Both the position numbers and the translations under genes were made by a program. Shown in pieces: positions 1-7,597 of a stretch of DNA of 64,000 bases. The notes under the pieces were generated by a model. The model saw only the letters and a list, made by a program, of their open reading frames with translations, had not been told where the DNA came from and searched no databases. The stretch comes from Rosettibacter sp037481715 (GTDB taxonomy: Bacteria; Bacteroidota; Ignavibacteria; Ignavibacteriales; Melioribacteraceae). The first letter of the stretch is position 1; the number at the start of each line of letters is the position of its first letter. The stretch covers positions 1 through 64,000 of the forward strand of contig JBBFLD010000008.1 of NCBI GenBank assembly GCA_037481715.1, in the 5' to 3' direction.

Positions 1-40
1 AGCTGATTAATTGAAAGAAGAAAATCATAGATAAATTTTG

Positions 41-115
41 TACCCCCGAGAGGACTCGAACCTCCGACCAAGAGTTTAGGAAACTCCTGCTCTATCCATA
101 CTGAGCTACGGGGGC
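41..115 (-). tRNA. tRNA-Arg (anticodon CCT)
   Basis: The reverse strand folds into a full cloverleaf. The acceptor stem pairs GCCCCCG with CGGGGGT, the anticodon stem pairs GGAGT with ACTCT around loop TTCCTAA, and the T-arm is GGAGG-TTCGAGT-CCTCT. The anticodon CCT reads AGG (arginine). The discriminator is A and the 3' CCA is not encoded. It lies alone, divergent from enolase. The assignment depends only on the anticodon and the complete fold, so it is firm. Confidence 0.95.
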
Positions 116-214
116 AAATTTTTTTACAACACAAATATAAAAATTTTGCTATTCATTAATGATGAATGAACTCATTCATTCAGCTTTTTAATTTACAATA
201 AAATATAATTCACA

Positions 215-246
215 TTGATATTACTTCATTCTTTTAATTATTTTTG
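215..246 (+). promoter_or_regulatory. Candidate promoter of the enolase gene
   Basis: TTGATA at 215-220 is followed 18 bases later by TATTTTTG at 239-246, which fits the TAnnTTTG -7 element known from Bacteroidetes. This is the best promoter-like pair in the 165-base gap between the tRNA and eno. The enolase start follows 34 bases downstream with an AGGAG ribosome site at 269-273. The region is very AT-rich, so chance matches are likely. Confidence 0.35.
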
Positions 247-280
247 TAATTGTAATTCATAAACTAATAGGAGCTAAGAA

Positions 281-1579
281 ATGACTACAATAGTTGATGT
301 TTGGGGAAGAGAAATCCTTGACTCAAGAGGTAATCCCACAATTGAAGTTGAAGTAACATTAGAGTGCGGAGTAGTTGGAAGAGCAGCTGTTCCCAGCGGT
401 GCATCAACAGGCGAGAACGAGGCTGTAGAATTAAGAGATGGTGATAAATCAAGATACAATGGCAAAGGTGTTAAAAAAGCAGTTGAAAATGTTAATAACA
501 GAATTGCAGAAGAATTAATTGATTTTGACGTTTTAGAACAAGTAGCAATTGATAACTTGCTTTGTGAATTGGATGGAACACCTAATAAATCAGAATTGGG
601 CGCCAATGCTATTCTTGGTGTTTCATTAGCATGTGCAAAAGCTGCTGCAGAAGTTCTTGGCTTGCCTTTGTATCGTTATATTGGTGGAACAAATGCAAGA
701 ACTCTTCCAGTTCCAATGATGAATATTTTGAACGGCGGTAAGCATGCAGATAATAATGTCGATTTCCAGGAATTTATGGTAATGCCTGCCGGTGCTACAA
801 GTTTTTCAGAAGCTCTTCGCATGGGAGTAGAAACATTTCATAGCTTAAAGTCTGTCCTTCATAAGAAAGGATATAATACAGCTGTTGGTGATGAAGGCGG
901 TTTCGCACCAAACTTAAAATCAAATGAAGAAGCAATTGAAGTAATTCTTGAAGCAATTGAAAAAGCTGGTTATAAAGTGGGAAAAGATATTTATATTGCA
1001 CTTGACCCTGCATCAAGTGAAATGTGGGATAATGAAAAGAAAGCTTATTATTTCTTTAAATCAACTAAAGATTACATCTCACCAGAAAAAATGGTTGACT
1101 TCTGGGTTGACTGGGTAAACAAATATCCAATTATTTCACTCGAAGATGGAATGGCAGAATTTGATTGGGATGGTTGGAAATTATTAACTGACAAATTGGG
1201 TGATAGAATTCAACTTGTTGGTGATGACTTATTTGTTACAAATACAGAATTTCTTGCAAAAGGAATTGAAAGAGGCGTGGCTAATTCAATTCTAATTAAA
1301 GTAAATCAAATTGGAACTTTAACAGAAACACTCGAAGCAATTGAAATGGCAAAAAGAGCTGGTTATACTTCTATAATCAGTCACCGCTCTGGTGAAACTG
1401 AAGATACAACAATTGCTGATATAGCTGTTGCAACAAATGCTGGTCAAATTAAAACAGGTTCTGCAAGCAGAACTGATAGAATTGCAAAATATAATCAGCT
1501 TTTAAGAATTGAAGAAGAACTTGATACTACAGCAATCTTTCCTGGTTTGGCTGCCATCAATTATAATCCTGAATTATAA
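281..1579 (+). CDS. eno: Enolase (phosphopyruvate hydratase)
   Basis: Cytosolic glycolytic enzyme interconverting 2-phosphoglycerate and phosphoenolpyruvate; in many bacteria also a degradosome partner. The 432-residue length is normal. Visible family marks are the SGASTGENE loop near residues 39-47, the catalytic acid in GDEGG (E205), the magnesium ligands D242, E288 and D315, the catalytic lysine in LIKVNQIGT (K340) and the C-terminal SHRSGETEDT signature at 367-376. The ATG start has AGGAG 7 bases upstream. It appears to be a single-gene unit, ending in a strong hairpin terminator just after the stop codon. Nothing odd is seen in the sequence. Confidence 0.98.
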   Translation: MTTIVDVWGREILDSRGNPTIEVEVTLECGVVGRAAVPSGASTGENEAVELRDGDKSRYNGKGVKKAVENVNNRIAEELIDFDVLEQVAIDNLLCELDGTPNKSELGANAILGVSLACAKAAAEVLGLPLYRYIGGTNARTLPVPMMNILNGGKHADNNVDFQEFMVMPAGATSFSEALRMGVETFHSLKSVLHKKGYNTAVGDEGGFAPNLKSNEEAIEVILEAIEKAGYKVGKDIYIALDPASSEMWDNEKKAYYFFKSTKDYISPEKMVDFWVDWVNKYPIISLEDGMAEFDWDGWKLLTDKLGDRIQLVGDDLFVTNTEFLAKGIERGVANSILIKVNQIGTLTETLEAIEMAKRAGYTSIISHRSGETEDTTIADIAVATNAGQIKTGSASRTDRIAKYNQLLRIEEELDTTAIFPGLAAINYNPEL

Positions 1580-1585
1580 AAAATT

Positions 1586-1628
1586 AAGGCTGTCTCTTAT
1601 TACAATTAAGAGACAGCCTTTTATTATT
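1586..1628 (+). terminator. Intrinsic terminator after eno
   Basis: A perfect 14-base-pair stem (1586-1599 with 1607-1620, AAGGCTGTCTCTTA and its complement) closes a 7-base loop and runs into a T-rich tail at 1619-1628. It lies 7 bases after the enolase stop codon and separates eno from the SDR gene. Confidence 0.9.
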
Positions 1629-1663
1629 TCCACAAGTTTTCTAACTCTTTTATAAGGTGGATT

Positions 1664-2455
1664 ATGGAACTAAATTTAGCAGGTAAAAATGTTCTTGTAA
1701 CAGCAGCAAGCATGGGAATTGGAAAAGCCGCTGCAGAACAATTTGTTAAAGAAGGCTGCAATGTTGCAATTTGTTCAAGAAATCAGGAAAACTTGCTAAA
1801 AGCTGTAAAAGAAATTAAATCCTTATATAATGTAGAACCTTTATGGCTGGTATGCGATATCAATAAATTAGAAGATATTGAAAATACTGTAAAAGTTGTT
1901 AGCGAAACTTTTGGCAGCATAGATATACTTGTTAATAATTGCGGTGGTCCTCGAGCAGGATTTTTTGATGACCTTAATGATGAAGATTGGAATTTTGCAT
2001 TCAATCAGATTTTAATGAGTGCTGTTAGATTTACAAGACTTGTTTTACCTAAAATGAAAGAAAAAAACTGGGGAAGAATAATTAATGTTACTTCACTTGC
2101 AGTAAAACAGCCAGTAGATAATTTGATTTTATCAAATTCTTTGAGAAGCGCAGTGACAGCTTTTGCAAAAACCCTCAGCAATCAAATTGGAAAGTATAAT
2201 ATTACAATTAATAATGTTGCTCCAGGTTATACTTTAACGTCGAGAATTTATGAATTGGCAGTAGTCAAAGCCAAACAAAATGGAATTTCACATGAGGAAG
2301 TTCTTGCATCAATGGCTAATGAAGTTCCTATGAAAAGATTAGCCCGTCCCGACGAAGTAGCATCTTTGATTGTATATCTTGCTTCAGAACAAGCAGGATA
2401 TATCACAGGTTCTACAATTGCAATTGATGGAGGTGTAATAAAAGCAACTTATTAA
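1664..2455 (+). CDS. SDR-fold oxidoreductase with atypical active site
   Basis: Short-chain dehydrogenase/reductase fold, 263 residues, usually annotated as a 3-oxoacyl-ACP reductase relative. The N-terminal nucleotide-binding turn TAASMGIG (13-20) and NNCGG (91-95, standing for NNAG) are present, as is the C-terminal GSTIAIDGG end typical of the family. The catalytic serine is S144. The classical YxxxK pair is absent: the aligned positions are S157 and R161 in the string LSNSLR. Such FabG-like proteins lacking Tyr/Lys are known as a subgroup, so ordinary ketoreductase activity should not be assumed. The start has AAGGTGG upstream. The FAD oxidoreductase gene follows closely and may be cotranscribed. 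Confidence 0.85.
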   Translation: MELNLAGKNVLVTAASMGIGKAAAEQFVKEGCNVAICSRNQENLLKAVKEIKSLYNVEPLWLVCDINKLEDIENTVKVVSETFGSIDILVNNCGGPRAGFFDDLNDEDWNFAFNQILMSAVRFTRLVLPKMKEKNWGRIINVTSLAVKQPVDNLILSNSLRSAVTAFAKTLSNQIGKYNITINNVAPGYTLTSRIYELAVVKAKQNGISHEEVLASMANEVPMKRLARPDEVASLIVYLASEQAGYITGSTIAIDGGVIKATY

Positions 2456-2488
2456 TTGAAAATTTATTTCCTCATAACAGAGGACAAA

Positions 2489-4042
2489 ATGAAAAAAGAA
2501 CTTGAATTAACAATCCAGCCTGATTTTATTTTTGATTACGAACATCTGAGAGAAAAATCTTCCAGAATATTAAAAGTAAATTTAGAAGAAATTACTTCTG
2601 TTCAAATTCTTAAAAGGTCAATTGATGCAAGAAAAGTCAATCCTGTTTATAAACTAAAAGTTATTGTTTATATCAATGAACAACCTGAAGAATTATTTCA
2701 ACCAATTGAATTCAAGCCAATAAAAAGTAATAAGAAAGTTATAATTGTTGGTTTTGGTCCAGCAGGAATGTTTGCTGCATTAAGATTGATTGAATTAGGC
2801 ATAAAACCAATTATTCTTGAAAGAGGTAAAGATGTTCAAAGCAGAAGACGAGATTTAAAATCGATACAACAATTGGGCATTGTTAATCCTGATTCAAATT
2901 ACTGCTTTGGTGAAGGAGGTGCTGGAACTTACAGTGATGGTAAACTCTATACTCGTTCAACTAAACGTGGTGATGTAAAAAGAATTCTTTCAATTCTTGT
3001 TCAACATGGTGCACAGAAAGAAATTTTAATTGATTCTCACCCGCACATTGGTTCTAATAAACTGCCTAAAGTTGTTTCGAATATCAGACAAACAATTTTA
3101 ACTTGTGGCGGTGAAATTTATTTTAATTCAAGAGTGACAGATTTAATTATTGTGAACAAAAAAATAATTGGTGTAATTGTAAACCATGAAAAAGAATTTC
3201 TTGCTGATGCAGTTATTCTTGCAGTTGGACATTCAGCAAGAGACATTTATTACTTGCTCAATCAAAAAGGAATAAAATTAGAATCGAAGCCTTTTGCTGT
3301 TGGTGTAAGAATTGAACATCCTCAAAATTTAATAGACGAAATTCAATATCATTCAAAAGTTCGTCATCCAAATTTACCAGCTGCAAGTTATAATTTAACA
3401 TGTCAGATAGATAATCATGGAGTTTACTCATTTTGTATGTGTCCAGGTGGAATAATAATACCATCATCAACATCACCTGATGAACTTGTGTTAAATGGAA
3501 TGAGTGTGTCTAAAAGAAATTCACCTTTTGCAAATTCTGGTTTGGTAGTATCTGTAAATGAAAAGGACTGGAAGAAGTATGAATCTTTTGGTGTTTTTTC
3601 TGGTTTAGAATTTCAAAAAGAAATAGAAAGAACTGCATTTGAAATAGGAGGGAAAACACAAACTGCACCAGCTCAAAGAGTTACTGATTTCTTAAACAAA
3701 AAACTTTCCTCTACATTGCCAGCAACATCATACATCCCTGGAGTAATAAGCTCTCCTTTGCATGAAATTCTACCAAAAAATATTGTAAATGGTATAACAA
3801 AAGCATTGTATATTTTTAATAAAAAAATGAAAGGATATATAACAGAAGAAGCTCAATTGCTTGCACCTGAAACAAGAACAAGCTCGCCAATAAGAATTCC
3901 TCGTAATGCAGAAACATTAATGCATGTTGAAATTGAAGGACTATTTCCATGCGGTGAAGGAGCTGGTTATGCAGGTGGAATCGTGTCTTCTGCTATTGAT
4001 GGTGAAAAGGCTGCTGATGCTGTTATAAAGTGTTTATTGTGA
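2489..4042 (+). CDS. FAD-dependent oxidoreductase, COG2509 type
   Basis: Large flavoprotein of about 517 residues in the uncharacterised NAD(FAD)-utilising dehydrogenase family (COG2509). An N-terminal domain of about 85 residues precedes the dinucleotide-binding GFGPAGMFAALRLIELG, with the ERG end of the Rossmann beta-strand soon after. The family-typical CFGEGGAGTYSDGKL follows, and the C-terminus carries FPCGEGAGYAGGI, which closes the FAD site. The reading frame can be opened at a TTG at 2456, but the ATG at 2489 has AGAGGA 4 bases upstream and is preferred. The substrate is unknown. The gene follows the SDR gene by 33 bases. Confidence 0.85.
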   Translation: MKKELELTIQPDFIFDYEHLREKSSRILKVNLEEITSVQILKRSIDARKVNPVYKLKVIVYINEQPEELFQPIEFKPIKSNKKVIIVGFGPAGMFAALRLIELGIKPIILERGKDVQSRRRDLKSIQQLGIVNPDSNYCFGEGGAGTYSDGKLYTRSTKRGDVKRILSILVQHGAQKEILIDSHPHIGSNKLPKVVSNIRQTILTCGGEIYFNSRVTDLIIVNKKIIGVIVNHEKEFLADAVILAVGHSARDIYYLLNQKGIKLESKPFAVGVRIEHPQNLIDEIQYHSKVRHPNLPAASYNLTCQIDNHGVYSFCMCPGGIIIPSSTSPDELVLNGMSVSKRNSPFANSGLVVSVNEKDWKKYESFGVFSGLEFQKEIERTAFEIGGKTQTAPAQRVTDFLNKKLSSTLPATSYIPGVISSPLHEILPKNIVNGITKALYIFNKKMKGYITEEAQLLAPETRTSSPIRIPRNAETLMHVEIEGLFPCGEGAGYAGGIVSSAIDGEKAADAVIKCLL

Positions 4043-4206
4043 TAATTCTCTAAAAAATTAAGTTCATAAATAATTATTTACTTGATTGCGAAATAATTAA
4101 TACTTAAGTTCCAAACACAAAAAATAATTTTCCCTTGAGGGTTATCATAAAAACTTACTACAATAATCCTCTCTTCAGAATTAATTTAATAAAAGGGAGG
4201 TAGAAA

Positions 4207-4491
4207 ATGGCAGTAGCAAATCCAGTTGAACTTTCAGTATATATTGTTTCAATGGCAGCATCAGCACGCGCTGCTCAAGCAATTATGAGCACAGGTGCAG
4301 ACCCAATGGCAATTAAGGAATTTACATTCAAAGTAAATATTTCTGCAGATTTCTCAGTGCAAAGTGAAACAAATGTTTCGCTTAATATCTGGAGACTTAG
4401 CATTAAGGAAAAAATTACTGTAGATTATAAAAGTCATTGGGGACTTGAAATTAGCTGTACAATTGTTCCTGTTGTAACACTTGAAGGATAA
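4207..4491 (+). CDS. Small protein of unknown function
   Basis: 94-residue protein with a good ribosome site (GGGAGG, 4195-4200) in front of its ATG. The first 33 residues are Ala/Ser-rich and could form a helix; the rest alternates polar and hydrophobic residues and looks beta-rich, ending in IVPVVTLEG. No catalytic motif and no export signal are recognised. It precedes a second small unknown protein by 10 bases, and the two share a helix-then-beta layout, so they probably act together. No family is assigned. Confidence 0.65.
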   Translation: MAVANPVELSVYIVSMAASARAAQAIMSTGADPMAIKEFTFKVNISADFSVQSETNVSLNIWRLSIKEKITVDYKSHWGLEISCTIVPVVTLEG

Positions 4492-4501
4492 TGTAAGATA
4501 A

Positions 4502-4816
4502 ATGGCAATTAAAAAAGAAGAAAACTTTATTCCCCTTGAGAAGATTGTTGAATTATTGTCGGATACTTTTTCGAAAGCAAACATCCGAATTTCTGAAAAT
4601 GCAAAAAAATCTAAAGAGGCACTGGCATATGTCGCTTCTGATGTTACTATTTCATTCCCTGCAGAATTTAATATAATTGAGAATAAACCTGCTGTAAAAT
4701 TTATAAGCATCAAACAACAAGCAGTTACATCAAAAGGTAAAACGGCAGAGGAAACTAAACCTGAAATAAAGAATGTAGCGACTATAACAATTAATTTAAA
4801 ACCAGTACCTGTCTAA
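4502..4816 (+). CDS. Small protein of unknown function, partner of the preceding gene
   Basis: 104 residues. A charged N-terminal helix containing FIPLEKIVELLSDTFSKA is followed by alternating beta-type segments (VTISFPAEFNIIE, and ATITINLKPVPV at the very end). A lysine-rich linker lies between them. No signal peptide or known motif is seen. Only 10 bases separate it from the upstream small gene, so the pair is almost certainly one transcript. The C-terminal ends of both proteins (IVPVV and LKPVPV) are alike in character, suggesting related beta-domains. The function is not recognised. Confidence 0.6.
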   Translation: MAIKKEENFIPLEKIVELLSDTFSKANIRISENAKKSKEALAYVASDVTISFPAEFNIIENKPAVKFISIKQQAVTSKGKTAEETKPEIKNVATITINLKPVPV

Positions 4817-4868
4817 CAAAAATATATTTTGTTAATGATTTGAAAAACAATATTCTCAAGGTATTAAG

Positions 4869-5495
4869 ATGGTCAAACAATTTTTCATTTTATTAATTGC
4901 TGGATATTTTATATCTAATGCTCAAACTAATTCAAATTATGGGATTAAAGTTGGGTTAATTTCTTCAAGAGCTGCAGATATTCATGTTAAAAATTACTAC
5001 TGGAATTTATATAAAGAATCAAGAACCCAGGGCTATTACAGCATTTTTTATCAATTCTATCATTCAAATTATTATTTGCTGGAAGCTGAACTTGGTTATG
5101 AGCAAGTAGGCGCTGAGGATAAAATTCCTGTTACAACTTCTGAGAATCCAGATGGAACAGGAGAATATTTAATTATGGACCATGCTTATGATTTCCTCGC
5201 ACTCAATGTTGCTTTTAATCCCGAGTATGAAACAGATAAATTTCGTTTTTATGGAATTATTTCCCCCTCTATAAATTTTTTAATTAAAAATAGAGATGAG
5301 CTTATTCTTAATAAATATGTTAATCGTCTCAATTTAGGTTATAATATTGGAATAGGTTTTAAGCCCAAAAATATATTCAATGGTAAATTCTTTTTTGAAG
5401 TTAGATATCAAAGATTTTTAACAGATGTAATTAACAATGATTTTATTAGTTTGAAATTCAGCTCATTAAAATTTTGCATAGGAAGTTACTTTTAA
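4869..5495 (+). CDS. Putative outer-membrane beta-barrel protein
   Basis: 208 residues. It has a short basic start, a hydrophobic stretch (FFILLIAGYFI) and a likely signal cleavage after SNAQ. The mature part is rich in Tyr, Phe and Asn with alternating hydrophobic residues (for example NYYLLEAELGYEQVG, RLNLGYNIGIGF, FFFEVRYQRF), and the chain ends in phenylalanine, as expected for a beta-barrel recognised by the BAM machinery. This fits the small PorT/OmpW-like barrels common in the FCB group. Its length and layout match the next gene. The substrate or role is unknown. Confidence 0.6.
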   Translation: MVKQFFILLIAGYFISNAQTNSNYGIKVGLISSRAADIHVKNYYWNLYKESRTQGYYSIFYQFYHSNYYLLEAELGYEQVGAEDKIPVTTSENPDGTGEYLIMDHAYDFLALNVAFNPEYETDKFRFYGIISPSINFLIKNRDELILNKYVNRLNLGYNIGIGFKPKNIFNGKFFFEVRYQRFLTDVINNDFISLKFSSLKFCIGSYF

Positions 5496-5571
5496 TTAAT
5501 TTTCAAGCAGAAAAATAGAGGGGGATTCACAATTCTTTTTCTACAATTTTCTTAATAATAGAGTAACGAAA

Positions 5572-6192
5572 ATGAAAAAAGTAATTATCCCCATTCTCTT
5601 TTTACTCTCATCTGCAAAAATTATATCTCAACCTCAATATTCTGTTCAGATTAATGGAGGTTTGCTTTATCCAAACGGTGCAGATAAAGGACTGGTTGCC
5701 AATCTTCAGCTTAATTATTTTTTGAAAGAATCAAATTATATTTATTTGAGTACTGGAATTCTTAACTGGGATAAAAAATATATTTTTTTATCTGAGCAGG
5801 GTAAAATTTATTCATCGCATTCCGAGGATGACCATGAATTAATTTCATTTTATTCTGGATATCATTTGATATTAAAATCAGTTAAGACTTTCAAAATTTT
5901 TGTCGATGCAGAGGTTGGTTACGGTTACTTAAAGTATAATTCTTATAAAAATTTTGTAGAAGTAGTAAAAGAAGATGAACATATGACGAAATATATTTTT
6001 GGCTTTGACCCATCATCAAGAAAAAGAGTAAGTAAAAATCTTTTTGGAGTGGGTTTGGGAACTGGTATTAAGAATATGTTGACGGAGAATTTTGGAATGT
6101 CAGTTGAACTGAAAATGAATAAATTATTCTATTCAACCAATTATACAATAACACATTATACTTTATCGGCTGGTTTTATTTTTGGCTTGTGA
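5572..6192 (+). CDS. Putative outer-membrane beta-barrel protein
   Basis: 206 residues with a clear signal peptide (MKKVIIPILFLLSSAKIISQ) followed by a beta-barrel-like mature chain: YSVQINGGLLYP, LVANLQLNYFL, YIYLSTGILNW, FGVGLGTGI and SVELKMNKLFYS. It ends in YTLSAGFIFGL. It follows the similar 208-residue protein by 76 bases, and both lie after the two unknown small proteins, so 4.2-6.2 kb reads as one small accessory cluster of two cytoplasmic and two outer-membrane proteins. A specific function cannot be assigned. Confidence 0.6.
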   Translation: MKKVIIPILFLLSSAKIISQPQYSVQINGGLLYPNGADKGLVANLQLNYFLKESNYIYLSTGILNWDKKYIFLSEQGKIYSSHSEDDHELISFYSGYHLILKSVKTFKIFVDAEVGYGYLKYNSYKNFVEVVKEDEHMTKYIFGFDPSSRKRVSKNLFGVGLGTGIKNMLTENFGMSVELKMNKLFYSTNYTITHYTLSAGFIFGL

Positions 6193-6216
6193 TATTTCAT
6201 GGATAAAATAAGCTTG

Positions 6217-6624
6217 CTAATTTTCATCCTGGATAGGAATAAGTTTTATTTTGCTTTTTGTTTCTTCGTCAAGTGTTTCAATAAGCATATCGGCTTTAAG
6301 GATTTGGCTGGCAGGAACACCCACAAATAATGTTACTTTCCTGCCAGACTTAGAGCGTGCTTTTGTAAGCACGATTAATTTTGATAACAAATTTTTACTA
6401 TTTAATTCTTCTTCTGTAAGTGTTATTCCTATTGCAATTTTTCTTTCAGGTTTTGTAAAGTATTTAGGCTCATCAAATTTTGCTATAACATCAACATCAT
6501 AACCTTTAATTGGCGGAGGTGCAGGTAAAAATCTGCTGTATTTTCTGCTCAATGTCATATATCCGCGACTTAGAAGATGGTCAATTAGTTTTTCTACTTT
6601 TATTTTTTTGTCCTGTTCTTTCAT
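6217..6624 (-). CDS. Unknown 135-residue protein, third gene of the lexA operon
   Basis: Soluble, basic protein of 135 residues with no signal or membrane segment. An N-terminal helical part (KLIDHLLSRGYMTLSRKYSRF) leads into a Pro-rich turn and a beta-rich core (GYDVDVIAKF, KIAIGITLT, KVTLFVGVP). The order of strands and helices recalls the restriction-endonuclease-like fold, but the acidic/lysine catalytic residues of that fold are not evident. It is the last of three closely spaced minus-strand genes beginning with lexA (10 bases after the WYL-like gene), so it may be SOS-controlled. The function is unknown. Confidence 0.6.
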   Translation of the reverse strand: MKEQDKKIKVEKLIDHLLSRGYMTLSRKYSRFLPAPPPIKGYDVDVIAKFDEPKYFTKPERKIAIGITLTEEELNSKNLLSKLIVLTKARSKSGRKVTLFVGVPASQILKADMLIETLDEETKSKIKLIPIQDEN

Positions 6625-6634
6625 ATTCTACTTT

Positions 6635-6883
6635 TCAATAGCTTAAAGGCACAATTGGAATAATTGGCGAAAATTTTTGATAAGTCAGAGTTTTGATATT
6701 AGATATTTTTTCATATTCAAAACATTTTATTTCATTAGTTCCGCATACTTTTCCGTAAAGCACTTTTTTACCTCTTTTATTTTTTGAGACGTAAAGAGGT
6801 TCAATTATTATTTCTTTTAATCCGTATAGAAATTTAATTCTGTTTCTATTTAAGATGGCTGATTTAAAAATTATTGTTTTCAT
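6635..6883 (-). CDS. Stand-alone WYL-like domain protein
   Basis: 82 residues from the ATG at 6883, which has GGAGTT 7 bases upstream; the longer frame would start inside lexA and has no ribosome site. The chain reads like a minimal WYL domain: RIKFLYGLKEIIIEPLYV, then GKKVLYGKVCGTNEIKCFEYEKI. WYL domains bind ligands, often nucleic acid or nucleotides, and act as sensors in DNA-damage and defence regulators, normally together with a helix-turn-helix domain that is missing here. Its start codon lies 13 bases after the lexA stop codon, so it is cotranscribed with lexA. The family assignment is by eye only. Confidence 0.55.
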   Translation of the reverse strand: MKTIIFKSAILNRNRIKFLYGLKEIIIEPLYVSKNKRGKKVLYGKVCGTNEIKCFEYEKISNIKTLTYQKFSPIIPIVPLSY

Positions 6884-6896
6884 AATAACTCCAATT

Positions 6897-7526
6897 TTAA
6901 GTGTAACTTCTAAAAACGCCAATTACTTTTCCTATTATCGAAAATTCTTCTGGGTTTTCAACAACAATTGGTTCATAGTTTTCATTTTCCGGAACAAGAT
7001 AGATTTTACCTTCTTCGATTACTAATCTTTTCATTGTTGCTTCATCTCTTAAAAGTGCAACTACAATGTCTCCATTTTGAGCTTCTCTTTGAGGTTGAAT
7101 AATTACCAGATCCCCTTCAAGAATTCCAGCATTTATCATGCTATCGCCGCGAACTTTCAGTCCAAAACATTCAGTTCTGCCCCCAATCAAATTTTTGTCG
7201 ATGGAAAGATTTCCTTCAATATTTTCTTCTGCAAGTATTGGACTGCCAGCAGCAACTCTGCCAACTATTGGAATTTCAATGATATTTTTTTCTTTAATAG
7301 GTGAATTATTAATTACAAGTGATAAAGTTCGGCTTGAACGGCTTTCACTGCTTAAAAGACCTTTTTTAATTAATGCATCAATATGCCGCTTAACACCGAA
7401 TGTGCTTGAGATATTAAATCTTTTGCCAATCTCTCGATATGTTGGCGGATATCCATTAAAATCCACATAATCTTGAATGAAATCGAGGATTTCCTTTTGT
7501 CGTTGAGTTATTTTTATATCTTTCAT
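6897..7526 (-). CDS. lexA: LexA repressor, SOS regulator
   Basis: Transcriptional repressor of the SOS response that cleaves itself when RecA is activated. The N-terminal winged helix (KITQRQKEILDFI, then GYPPTYREIGKRF) matches LexA. Numbering from the ATG at 7526, the scissile bond is A93-G94 (VAAGSPI), the catalytic serine is S129 (GDSM) and the lysine is K166 (ATMKRL). The length of 209 residues is normal. An in-frame ATG 12 bases upstream (7538) is possible; a still longer frame would start within the promoter. The transcript leader is predicted to be under 25 bases. It heads a three-gene operon with the WYL-like and unknown proteins. Confidence 0.96.
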   Translation of the reverse strand: MKDIKITQRQKEILDFIQDYVDFNGYPPTYREIGKRFNISSTFGVKRHIDALIKKGLLSSESRSSRTLSLVINNSPIKEKNIIEIPIVGRVAAGSPILAEENIEGNLSIDKNLIGGRTECFGLKVRGDSMINAGILEGDLVIIQPQREAQNGDIVVALLRDEATMKRLVIEEGKIYLVPENENYEPIVVENPEEFSIIGKVIGVFRSYT

Positions 7527-7530
7527 TTTA

Positions 7531-7546
7531 GTGCTCATTTGTTCAC
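7531..7546 (-). promoter_or_regulatory. Second, imperfect LexA operator
   Basis: GTGAACAAATGAGCAC on the minus strand is a dyad with arms GTGAAC and GAGCAC (two mismatched positions) and a 4-base centre, the same architecture as the SOS box 13 bases upstream. It overlaps the expected transcription start and the alternative lexA start codon at 7538. It is inferred as an auxiliary operator from similarity and spacing. Confidence 0.5.
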
Positions 7547-7551
7547 TGGCA

Positions 7552-7580
7552 AATATAGTGAACAAATGTTCAGGTGTCAA
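7552..7580 (-). promoter_or_regulatory. lexA promoter with internal SOS box
   Basis: On the minus strand TTGACA (7580-7575) is separated by exactly 17 bases from TATATT (7557-7552), which continues as TATATTTG and also fits the TAnnTTTG element. Between them lies TGAACATTTGTTCA (7572-7559), a GAAC-N4-GTTC dyad like the Gram-positive-type LexA operator. LexA bound there would cover both promoter elements, so autorepression is strongly implied. Confidence 0.85.
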
Positions 7581-7597
7581 GAGAATTTTAGAATGGA

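Noticed and set aside
2456..2488. TTG start extending the FAD oxidoreductase by 11 residues
   Set aside because: The ATG at 2489 has AGAGGA at normal distance; the TTG overlaps the end of the SDR gene spacer and has no ribosome site.
4354..4713. 119-codon minus-strand frame opposite the two small unknown genes
   Set aside because: The plus-strand frames have good spacing, and a ribosome site in front of the first, while this one has neither; its composition also looks like a complement shadow.
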